A DNA stretch of 31,980 bases. Source: Bacteroidota bacterium. GTDB lineage: Bacteria; Bacteroidota; Bacteroidia; Chitinophagales; Chitinophagaceae. The DNA lies in assembly GCA_023422565.1 (NCBI GenBank), contig JAFAGR010000082.1:1-31980 (forward strand), in the 5' to 3' direction. The notes under the pieces are model-generated. The model was not told the DNA's origin. It saw only the letters and a program-made list of their open reading frames with translations, and made no database searches. Shown here one piece after another: positions 8,185-17,200 of this stretch. The translations under genes were made by a program, and so were the position numbers. Within the stretch, counting starts at the first letter, position 1. The number at the start of each line of letters is the position of its first letter.

Positions 8185-8943
8185 ATGTTTGAAGGGATGA
8201 GCGCATTCGAATTCAGAGAGGCATTCAAAAGCCATGACGACTGCAGGAGGTATTTGTATGATCTTAAATGGAGTTCAGATTATCGCTGCCGAAAATGTGA
8301 AAGCAGAAATTTTGGAAAAGGCCGAACGCAGTTTCATATGCGTTGCAAGTGCTGCGGTTACGATGAATCGGTAACCGCAAATACGTGCTTTCATAAAATT
8401 AAGATTCCGTTACTGACCTCTTTTGAAATGGCTTACCGGATCATAGTTTCAAAAAAGTCAGTTTCCTCGGTATCATTATCGCGGGATTTTGCGGTTAGTC
8501 AACCGGCTGCCTGGTTTCTCAAACGAAGGGTTCAGGCTTGCATCAGTCAGGGTGAGTGGAGCCCGGCGGAAGGCGAACAAGTGGAGTTGAGCAAGGAAAA
8601 ATATGGACAGATCGACGCCAGGGAAACTTTGGTGAGTTGGAACTCAAACTATCTCATCAGTCATGAGGCTAAGGTAGATTTGAACCAAAAGATCAGCATC
8701 CCGAGTTCCGCAGTTAAGATAAGGTTTTTTGGACCGAATGTAGTTTTTGAGAATTTCAAACTGTGGCTTAACGGAATTCATCACTATTGTTCGCTAAGGT
8801 ATCTTACCGCTTATCTTGATGAATATTTCTTTCGTTACAGATTTAGAAACAGTTTGCATACCGCACTGCATTATTTTCTGCAACGTTTGGTATTTTCCAG
8901 TCCATCTCCAAAACTTAAGCGTCATCTTAAAGAAGGCACTTGA
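8185..8943 (+). CDS. IS1595-type transposase relative lacking most of the DDE core (remnant or domesticated)
   Basis: The 252-residue product matches the two ends of IS1595-family transposases. The N-terminal part has the zinc ribbon C35xxC38...C54xxC57 (CRKC, CKCCG) with the family phrases YLYDLKWSS and a helix-turn-helix-like stretch (SSVSLSRDFAVSQPAAWFLKRR). The C-terminal part has FENFKLWLNGIHHYCS and YLDEYFFRYRFR. The ISXO2-like nuclease between them is mostly missing: about 70 residues remain where relatives have roughly 130-140. Where the first catalytic Asp is expected (VEVDE in relatives) this protein reads VELSK. The frame is open throughout, so the gene could be a decayed insertion sequence or a non-catalytic DNA-binding derivative. 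ATG 8185 is chosen over the GTG at 8080, since the family match begins there. Copies of the 19-base motif flank it in inverted orientation. Confidence 0.75.
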   Translation: MFEGMSAFEFREAFKSHDDCRRYLYDLKWSSDYRCRKCESRNFGKGRTQFHMRCKCCGYDESVTANTCFHKIKIPLLTSFEMAYRIIVSKKSVSSVSLSRDFAVSQPAAWFLKRRVQACISQGEWSPAEGEQVELSKEKYGQIDARETLVSWNSNYLISHEAKVDLNQKISIPSSAVKIRFFGPNVVFENFKLWLNGIHHYCSLRYLTAYLDEYFFRYRFRNSLHTALHYFLQRLVFSSPSPKLKRHLKEGT

Positions 8944-9420
8944 TTTTTTTTATTTGAAGGCAAAGTTTTAAACTTCCATCTTTCAATTTCCACATTCTTT
9001 ATTGATAACATCCTGAACCGAAATCGTTGCGATTACTATTTTTCTGAACTTGTATATCAAAACCGGATTTTCAAAAATAGGCAAAGGTAGGCTCAGTGAT
9101 TTTCGAAGTAAAGAATCCATCCACTGTGGTTTTTTTTCGAGATCCCGATATTTCATGAGTACTTGAGCGGTCGGTAAACTAAGCGATTAAACTGATTCTA
9201 CCATATAAAACCTTCCCTTCCCTCCGAGGCCACTCCACGCATTGGGATGTGGTCTAAGCTAATAATCCAACGCCTGCAAAAACATCGATTTATTCTTCTA
9301 AAGCAATACTCATTACGTATTAACCTTCCCGAAAAAGCGCGCTAAGCTATTAACCAGCATCCGGCATCTCCCACCATTTTTAACCCTTCCTACCCCCAAC
9401 ACCCCAATGCCCGCACATTT
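8944..9420. other. Gene-poor stretch between convergent genes
   Basis: About 480 bases between the transposase relative and the end of the first giant secreted-protein gene. I see no convincing coding frame. It contains one copy of the dispersed motif (9337) and pyrimidine-rich sequence near 9360-9420. It may be remnant mobile DNA; no clear insertion-sequence ends are visible. Confidence 0.55.
9337..9355 (+). repeat. Dispersed 19-base motif, copy 3
   Basis: Reads GCGCGCTAAGCTATTAACC on the plus strand, opposite in orientation to the copies at 7921 and 8032, so the three enclose the transposase relative as imperfect inverted repeats. Confidence 0.75.
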
Positions 9421-9457
9421 AAAAAAAATCCCCGCCGTTGAAGGCAGGGATCTTTTT
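9421..9457 (-). terminator. Terminator of the 1520-aa secreted-protein gene (possibly bidirectional)
   Basis: On the minus strand ATCCCTGCC pairs with GGCGGGGAT (nine pairs, one G-T) around a six-base loop (plus-strand arms 9428-9436 and 9443-9451), followed by a run of T. The plus strand also has five T after the stem, so it may stop transcription from both sides. Confidence 0.82.
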
Positions 9458-9476
9458 ATGTATTCCAGAGAAGGAA

Positions 9477-12400
9477 TTATCTCTGAATGATCAGTTGTTC
9501 GGTTTTCAGGCGTTTGCCATTTGACTCAGACAACATCAACCAGTAGATTCCTGATGGCAGTAAAGGAACGGTTACATCCATTACCTCAACATTGTTTGCC
9601 ATGTTTACAGGGAAAGTTTTGTTGTAAACCAACCTTCCTTTAGAATCATAAATGGTAATTATCCTCGCCACAGCAACGCTGTTGATATTGCTGAAGCTAA
9701 CCTTAAATGTACCGCGGTTTGCGTTTGGCGCAATAAAGGCCACGTTAGAAGTAGTTACGGTGATTTCAATTACTGAAGATGTTATTGTACATCCTCCGTC
9801 ACCCGTTACTTCCACCGTGTACTCGTATACTCCCGGAGTGTTGGACACCGCTGCATAAGTAGCACTTGTTGCACTCGGAATTGCCACACCGTCAACAAAC
9901 CACTGGTAAGTTGCTGTTGCAGGAGTTGCAGTAGCTGTAAGAGTAGATGTTACACCTACCTCAACTGATGTGTCATCAGCTGTTACAGATACGGTTGGAG
10001 CAGCATTTACAGTTAATGTAGCCGGTGTAGAAGTAATATCTCCACACGCATTGCTAACCACTACCTGATATTGGTAGTCATTTGCAGTGCCGGAAACTGC
10101 TGCAAGCGTAAGTGTTGCATTGGTTTCTCCGGCAATGTCTGTAAATGTAGTTCCACCATCAGTGCTTACCTGCCATTGGTAACCGGTAGCATTTGAAGCA
10201 GCTACACTAAAGGTTGCATCTGATCCTTCACAACCCGATACAGCGGTTGGTTGTGTGGTGATAGCCGCAGCCGAAGTTACAGTAAGAGTTGCAGCTGTAG
10301 AAGTAAGTCCTGTTGTGCAATCACCGTTAATTACCACACGAACCTGGCCATTGTTCATAGCCGCGGTCACCGGTGCTGAAAGTGTAGCACTTGTTGCTCC
10401 GGGTACTGCCGTCCATGTAGCACCACCATCAGCGCTTATTTCCCACTGATAGGTAAGAGCATTGCCTGTAGCGGTTACAGTGAATGTGGCTGTACCACCA
10501 TCGCACGCGGTTGTTGATGCGGGCTGAGTGGTGATAGTACCTGCAGGAGTTACAGTAAGGGTTGCAGGCGTAGAAGTGATCGGCGTAGGTCCGCAACTTG
10601 TAATTGCTACCTGGTATTGATTATTATTATCGCCATCAACCACACCGGTTAAATCAAGTGTAGCATTTGTTGCACCGGCAATATCAGTGAAAGTAGTACC
10701 ACCATCTGTGCTCACCTGCCATTGGTAACCTGTTGCTCCTCCGGCAACCACAGTAAAGGCTGCATTCGCTCCCGAACAAACGGTAATGTTTGCAGGCTGC
10801 GTGGTAATTGTAGCCACTGAACTGATAGTTAAAGTAGCTGGAGTTGAAATCAAGCCAGTGGTGCAGGCATTGTTCAGAACAACTTGGTATTGATTGTTGT
10901 TCATCGTTGCGGTTACCGCTGTAAGATCAAGGTTTGCGGTTGTTGCACCGGCGATGTCAGTAAATGTTGTGCCACCGTCTGTGCTCACTTGCCATTGGTA
11001 GGTAACGTCAGTTCCTGTAGCGGCAACGGTAAATGCTGCGTTTCCGCCATCACAAGCTGAAGTGCTTGCCGGTTGCGTAGTAATAACTGCAGGTTCGTTC
11101 ACGGTAATTGTAGCAGTTGCTGAAACAAGTGGTGTTCCGCAGCTGCCAATAAGCACCTGGTAAACGTATCCATTTATAGCCGCAGTAGCAGCCGGTATAT
11201 TCAACGTAGGTGAAGTTTCACCAGATACATCGCTGAATGTAGTTCCACCATCTGTACTTACCTGCCATTGGTATGAAGTAGCTCCTGTTGCTCCTACACT
11301 AAATGCAGCTGCATTGCCTTCGCAAACGGTAACGTCTGTAGGCTCTGAAGTAATTGCTGCGGCGGTAGTGATTGTAAGCGTAGCAGGGATTGTGGTAACC
11401 GGCGTTCCGCATGGGTTAGATACTATAACCTGGTATTGGTAGTTATCCATACCTGCAGTAACCGCAGGAGTTACATAGGTTGCTCCATTTGCTCCCGGGA
11501 TGTCGGTAAAAGTTAAGCCACCGTCAGTACTTTCCTGCCATTGGTAGGTGTTTCCTGATCCTGTTGCTATAACGGCAAAGGTTGCGGTATTACCAGTACA
11601 AGCAGCAATGCTGATCGGCTGTGTAGTAATTACGATAGATTCCTGAACGGTAAGTGTTGCAGCATTAGAGGCAACCGGTGTTCCGCAAGTAGCCACCAAC
11701 ACCCTGTATTGGTAACCATTCTGCGAAATGTTCACGTTAGCTACGGTATAAGAGGAACCGTTTGCACCGGTTAAAGCGCTCCATGTAGCCCCGCCGTCTG
11801 TACTAACTTCCCACTGATAAGTTATACCAGTACCGGTAGCTACCACGCCAAATGTGGCGTCGGTACCTGAGCATGCTGTAGCGTCCGCAGGCTGAGTGGT
11901 AATAACAGCCGGAGCGGTAACAGTAACCGTGCTGGTAGTTGAAGTGACGTTTGAACCGCAAGCGTCAGTTACGATTACCTGGTAAACGTAGTTGTTGAAT
12001 GCAGCAGGAACGTTGGTGAATGTAAGCGTTTCTGTAGTGGCGCCGCTGTAATTAGCGTTGTCAACCACATCCGTGAATGTGGTTCCGCCATCAGTGCTCA
12101 CCTGCCACTGATAAGTGTTGTTGCCCGCCATTACCACTGATAATGCTCCGCCTTGGCCGTCGCAAAGTGAAAGCGTTGCAGAAGGTTGTGTAGTAATAAC
12201 CGGAGGTGCACTGATATTTACGGAATATGTACCGCTAACTGCAGTAGCCTGGCAGCCATTGGCAGAGGTTACCGAAACAAGAGTGTAAGTAGTGCTAACG
12301 GTTGGAGCAACCTGAATGTTATCGCCGCTATTGTAGTTGGTGATAGTTTGGTTAGCCGTTCCATCGTTATAAACTACGGTGTAAGGACCGGTAGCACCGG

Positions 12401-14039
12401 TGATAGACACATTCATGGTTTGAGTAGCACCCGGGGCTGTACAGGTTACAGTTGATTCGAAACGAACCTGGTCAAGACCTATCAGGTCAGAGTTATTACC
12501 GTTAGGGCCCGCATCAGTTACCCAGTAGCGGAATGCAAAGCGGCCTGATATAGGCGCAGCAAGTCCGGAAATTGTGGCTTCGAAACGTGTCCAGTCACTA
12601 GGGTAACCTGTAGTGGTAAGATCAGGATTCACAGATAACAACAATGTTGTGAAATCGCCCACATCCGTTGGCAGAGTTCCTACGTTTGTAGAAGCGCCGG
12701 CAGTGCTCATGCGAAGTTCCAGCCTGTCTGGCCAAACCGTGGCACCAGGTGTTGTTGTTCTTGTATAAAATGAGATTTTATCTCCGTTTGAGATGAGATT
12801 AACCTGCTCTGTGATCAGCCAGTTGCTGATAACCGTTCCGTCTGTGCTTGCATAGTTTGCAAACAAGTAAGAAGTTGCAGGACCGTTGAATGCGGGGAAC
12901 AATGTTCCGCCACCGCCCGGAGCCCAGTCTGGGTTGCCGCCGATAACGTCACTGTTATTTACTGAAAGCCAGTTTGCAGGGAGTCCGCCATCAAAATTCT
13001 GATCAAAAATAATCCCCGGCGCTACACCTGTCAACTCAGCCGATGAAGGGCCAGCGTTAACAGTTACTGTCGTGGTTCCCGCACATCCCGCAGTTACACC
13101 GGTAACTGTATAAGTAGTGGTGGTTGTTGGAGATGCAGTTACTGTGGCGCCGGTAGTCGTGTTCAGTCCGGCAGCCGGCGTCCATGTATAATCAGTGGCA
13201 CCGGAAGCAGTAAGCGTTACCGGAGCACAAAGGTTGGTTGATGGAGTTACGGTGACAGTCGGTGGAGTGCCTGTACATGTTGATGTAGGCGTGTAGGTAA
13301 TTTTGAATGGAAAATCCTGACGAGTATTGCTCGTTCCGTCATTTAGCGGATTCCATCCGGGGGTTGCGGTTCCAAAGTTACGTTGATACGCGTTATTTCC
13401 CGCCTGTGTTGTGGTTCCAACCACAGTGCTGGACGGGCTAAAATTGCTCGCCACACCGGTGGTATTGCTGATGGTCCACTCGATCCAATAAGTGCCTGCA
13501 GCAAGTGTTGTGTTGATGGTAGCCGGAATTCTCCAAATCATCCTGTTGGTAGGAAATGGAGCGGCAGGTGCAGTAACCGTGCGGTAAGTAGAATCAGTCA
13601 CCACAGCTCCAATTCGGTTTGTGGTGAAATCACCAAAGATCGGTGCAGGATTACCTACCGAAGGATCCGTGTTGTAAATTCTTACAAACACAGTGTCAAA
13701 CGGACCGGTAGCACCGGTGTAGCCGGTTGCGTAAGCGTAGAACGTGATGGATTCAATGTTCCACGATTGGCCTGCTGGGATGGTAAAATCATCCGCGGCA
13801 GATAATGTCGCGTTCCAGTTAACGCCAAATCCGGTAGTTCCGTTTCCTGCCTGTAGTTCGCTGACAAAATAGCCAGCAGGAGCGGCCACACCATTACTGG
13901 TAGACGTTCCCGTTCGCAGGTTTCCGTTCATGTAAACTTGTTGGGCCCATGCGGTTCCCGTAAGAAGGAACAGCAAAGCCAGCATCAGGCCATGTCGGAA
14001 AAAAGCCGTGATGTTTTTTTGTGTAGTGTTGGATTGCAT
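9477..14039 (-). CDS. Giant T9SS-secreted protein with choice-of-anchor J-like domain and eight Ig-like repeats
   Basis: The 1520-residue product begins with a signal peptide (hydrophobic core LMLALLFLLTGTAWA, cleavage before QQ). The start is ATG 14039; the frame extends two codons upstream only through a TTG. In order: an N-terminal beta-rich domain; a PKD/Ig-like segment; a choice-of-anchor J-like lectin/MAM-type fold (about residues 345-530, from FDQNFDGGLPANW to IGLDQVRFE); eight ~90-residue Ig-like repeats (about 610-1345), each with the core ITTQP...C.G..A.F.V...YQWQVSTDGG; a different final PKD-like domain; and a type A T9SS sorting domain (about 1435-1520, with VEVMDVTVP and PSGIYWLML). 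It should cross the outer membrane through T9SS and be anchored on the surface or released. No enzyme motif is visible, so an adhesion or matrix role is likely. It lies between atpH and atpA on the opposite strand. Confidence 0.9.
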   Translation of the reverse strand: MQSNTTQKNITAFFRHGLMLALLFLLTGTAWAQQVYMNGNLRTGTSTSNGVAAPAGYFVSELQAGNGTTGFGVNWNATLSAADDFTIPAGQSWNIESITFYAYATGYTGATGPFDTVFVRIYNTDPSVGNPAPIFGDFTTNRIGAVVTDSTYRTVTAPAAPFPTNRMIWRIPATINTTLAAGTYWIEWTISNTTGVASNFSPSSTVVGTTTQAGNNAYQRNFGTATPGWNPLNDGTSNTRQDFPFKITYTPTSTCTGTPPTVTVTPSTNLCAPVTLTASGATDYTWTPAAGLNTTTGATVTASPTTTTTYTVTGVTAGCAGTTTVTVNAGPSSAELTGVAPGIIFDQNFDGGLPANWLSVNNSDVIGGNPDWAPGGGGTLFPAFNGPATSYLFANYASTDGTVISNWLITEQVNLISNGDKISFYTRTTTPGATVWPDRLELRMSTAGASTNVGTLPTDVGDFTTLLLSVNPDLTTTGYPSDWTRFEATISGLAAPISGRFAFRYWVTDAGPNGNNSDLIGLDQVRFESTVTCTAPGATQTMNVSITGATGPYTVVYNDGTANQTITNYNSGDNIQVAPTVSTTYTLVSVTSANGCQATAVSGTYSVNISAPPVITTQPSATLSLCDGQGGALSVVMAGNNTYQWQVSTDGGTTFTDVVDNANYSGATTETLTFTNVPAAFNNYVYQVIVTDACGSNVTSTTSTVTVTAPAVITTQPADATACSGTDATFGVVATGTGITYQWEVSTDGGATWSALTGANGSSYTVANVNISQNGYQYRVLVATCGTPVASNAATLTVQESIVITTQPISIAACTGNTATFAVIATGSGNTYQWQESTDGGLTFTDIPGANGATYVTPAVTAGMDNYQYQVIVSNPCGTPVTTIPATLTITTAAAITSEPTDVTVCEGNAAAFSVGATGATSYQWQVSTDGGTTFSDVSGETSPTLNIPAATAAINGYVYQVLIGSCGTPLVSATATITVNEPAVITTQPASTSACDGGNAAFTVAATGTDVTYQWQVSTDGGTTFTDIAGATTANLDLTAVTATMNNNQYQVVLNNACTTGLISTPATLTISSVATITTQPANITVCSGANAAFTVVAGGATGYQWQVSTDGGTTFTDIAGATNATLDLTGVVDGDNNNQYQVAITSCGPTPITSTPATLTVTPAGTITTQPASTTACDGGTATFTVTATGNALTYQWEISADGGATWTAVPGATSATLSAPVTAAMNNGQVRVVINGDCTTGLTSTAATLTVTSAAAITTQPTAVSGCEGSDATFSVAASNATGYQWQVSTDGGTTFTDIAGETNATLTLAAVSGTANDYQYQVVVSNACGDITSTPATLTVNAAPTVSVTADDTSVEVGVTSTLTATATPATATYQWFVDGVAIPSATSATYAAVSNTPGVYEYTVEVTGDGGCTITSSVIEITVTTSNVAFIAPNANRGTFKVSFSNINSVAVARIITIYDSKGRLVYNKTFPVNMANNVEVMDVTVPLLPSGIYWLMLSESNGKRLKTEQLIIQR
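10005..12215 (-). repeat. Coding tandem repeat: eight ~270-bp Ig-like modules
   Basis: Eight modules of about 260-285 bp encode the Ig-like domains of the 1520-aa protein. The best-conserved DNA is the YQWQVSTDGG segment (plus-strand words such as CTGCCATTGGTA recur in most modules) and the ITTQP segment. The modules differ elsewhere, so this is an old array with some homogenisation. The same words recur in the neighbouring 1918-aa gene. Confidence 0.8.
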
Positions 14040-14162
14040 AAACAAAATTTGATAATGAAATTTTTGTGTGCCTAAAATTAAGGCTTTAATCTAAATGACG
14101 ACACATTATTGTTTTCAAATTGTACCGCCTGTACCATATTCATGATGGGCGGTTGAAGTAAT

Positions 14163-14189
14163 AAAAAAAGGCCGCCATGTATGGCAGCC
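14163..14189 (-). terminator. Terminator of the M36 protease gene
   Basis: On the minus strand GGCTGCCAT pairs with ATGGCGGCC (one G-T pair) around a very small loop and is followed by a run of T (plus-strand A at 14163-14169). It separates the two giant genes, so they are probably transcribed independently although in tandem. Confidence 0.8.
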
Positions 14190-14213
14190 CTTTTTATGAA
14201 ATATGATCACGGT

Positions 14214-17200
14214 TTAATTCACGAGAACTTTACCGGCTTTCACCTTCTTACCGTTTTCAACTAAGGCAACAAGGTAGATTCCCTTTGCTACATTCCGAAG
14301 GTCAACATCCATTACCTCAACCATTGTGCCCGTGCTTACAGGATAAACCTTCCTGAAAATCATTGAACCTTTTGCATCGTATACAATTACGGCTCTGGAG
14401 GTTGTAGTGGTGTTCAGGTTAGGGTACCTTACAATGAACCTTCCGTTGGATGGGTTAGGGGATATGAACGTAATATCCAGATCTGCCGGTACAATTTCCA
14501 GCGCCGCAGATATTCCCGTACATCCATTTGGTCCTTCCGCTGAAGCAGTATAAGACCCCGTTTCATCGTCATGAACAGTTATGGTATTGCCTGTTTCACC
14601 GGCAAGTAATTGTCCGTTTCTAAACCACTGGAAGGTGCTTGCGGCAGGGTTTGCTGTGGCCGTGATGATCGCTGAGTCTCCGGGTTCAAGTTCAGAAGCA
14701 CTTGCCGAAAGTGTGATCACCGGCGGTTGGTTTACGGTTACAGTAATTGTGGCTGTTCCTGAGCAGTTGCCTGCAGCGGTTCCGGTGACTGTGAAAGTGG
14801 TGGTTTGTTGAATTACGAATGGTACACCGTTAGTAACACCATTATTCCAGGTATAGCTATTGGCGCCCGTTCCCGATAAGGTGATGGTTTCACCCGCACA
14901 AACTGCACTTGCAGGAGCGTCAACCCCAATATTTGGGGTAGTCGTTACCGTTAGTGTGGCCGCATTTGAAGTTAATGAAGAGCAACTTCCTGTTACCACA
15001 ACCCTGTAGCGATTGTCGTGCATCGCCTGGGTTACGTTAGAAATAGAAAGCGTAGCTGAAGTTGCACCGCTAATGGGGGTAAAAGTAGTTCCGCCATCTG
15101 TACTCACTTCCCACTGCAAAGTTCCGTTGGTTGCCGATACAGTAAATGATGCATTCCCCGTTTCGCAAACAGATACGCTCTGAGGCTGAGTACTGATTGC
15201 CGGAGCCTGTACTAGATTAAGCGTTGCAGGGTTTGATGTAAGATTTACCGTACATAGGCCATTTATCACCACACGGTATTGGTTTCCTTCCATAGCTGCA
15301 GAGGTAACGATAGATAGCGTGCTGTTTGTTTCAGACGGAATGTTCGTCCACGCGTTACCATTATCTGTACTTACCTGCCATTGATAGGTGAGTGAGGTGC
15401 CTGAAACCACTACGCTGAAAGTTGCCGTATTGCCCGGGCAAACTGAATTTTGCGAAGCGGGTTGCGTGGTTATTTCGGCCGAATTGTTTACGGTTAAAGA
15501 AGCTGAAGAAGAAGTTAGTCCGCCCCCGCAACCGTTAACCTGTACGCGGTATTGATCGTTGTTCATCGCAGCGGTCACTGAATTCAAACTTAGTGTAGCT
15601 GTAGTTGCGCCTGCAACATCACTCCATGTAGTGCCGCCATTGGTGCTTACCTGCCACTGGTAGCCCACTGCGCCTGTGGCCGAAACAGAGAATGAAGCAT
15701 CTGTTCCCGCACAAACAGTGGTAGGTGCAGGTTGAGAACTTATCGATGCGTTCGCTGAAATGTTAAGTGTGGCTGCATTTGAATTTAGCCCGGATACGCA
15801 TGCATTACCCACAACAACACGGTATTGGTTGTTATTCATACCGGCCGTGATGGATGTGAGCGTGAGTGTGGCAGAGTTTTGCCCCGCGATGTCAGTAAAA
15901 GTGGAACCGCCGTTTGTACTAACCTGCCATTGATAGGTCAATCCCGGTCCGGAAGCAGTAATTACAAAAGTGGCATTCTCTCCGGCACATGCCGTAACGC
16001 TTGCAGGTTGCGTAGTGATGGTCGCAGCTTCATTTACAGTTAAAGTGGCGGCATTTGAATTGGCCGGTCCTGAGCAGCTTGTTACCACAGCCCTGTATCT
16101 GTTTCCATTTGCGCTGAAAGGAATTGCGCTGAGTGTATAAGTGGCTGAATTTGCCCCGGTGATATCATTGTATGTTGTTCCTCCGTCTGTACTTACCTGC
16201 CATTGGTAGGAGAGGTTTGTTCCTGTTGCCGTAACAGTGAAAGACGCATTTTCCCCGGCGCAAACAGTTTGGTTTGAAGGCTGGGAAGTTATAGATCCCG
16301 CAACACTAACCGATAATGTAGCGGCGGCAGAGGTCGCGTTTGACGGGCAGCTATTGCTTACCAGCACGCGATACTGATTATTATTTTGCGCAGCAGAAAC
16401 ACCTGTGATGGTCAGCGTTGCAGAAGTTGCCCCCGCAATGTTTGTAAAGCCGCTTCCGGTATTTACCTGCCATTGATAAGTTGGCGAACTGCCTGAAGCT
16501 ACAACCGTAAACACGGCATTATTTCCTGAACATACGTTTTGGTTCGTTGGCTGTCCTGTGATGGCCACGGCTTCATTTACTGTGAGCACTGCCGCATTTG
16601 AATTTAAAGTACCGGCACAGCTGGTAATTACTACCCTGTAGCGGTTTCCATTATGCGTAACCGTTAGTGGGTTAACGGTAAGCGTGGTGGAAGTGGCACC
16701 GGTGATGTTTGTGTAGTTGTTTCCGCCGTCTGTGCTCACCTGCCATTGGTAGCTTAAGCCGGTTCCGGTTGCGGTTACGTTGAAGGTTGCCGTGCCGCCC
16801 GTGCATGCAGTAACATCCGCAGGTTGCGTTGTAATTGATGCAGGAGTACTAACGGTGAGCGTAGCCGAAGTTGAAGTGGCGTTAGACGGGCATGCGTTGT
16901 TTACGAGTACTCTGTACCTGTTGTTGTTCTGTGCTGCGGTAACCGCAGTAAGAGTAAGGGTAGAAGAAGTTGCGCCCGGTATATTGTTCCAGTTAACTCC
17001 GTCGGTGCTTACCTGCCATTGGTATGATGGAGCACTTCCGGTAACAGATACGGTAAAAGTTGCATTGGCGCCTGCGCAAGCCGTGCTGTTTGCAGGCTGA
17101 GTAACAATAACTACATCAGTACATACAGTTTGCTCCACAATTATGGTGGTAGTATCTGAATAGTTTACAAGAACGTTAGCGTTGGTATAAAGTGCGGAAC

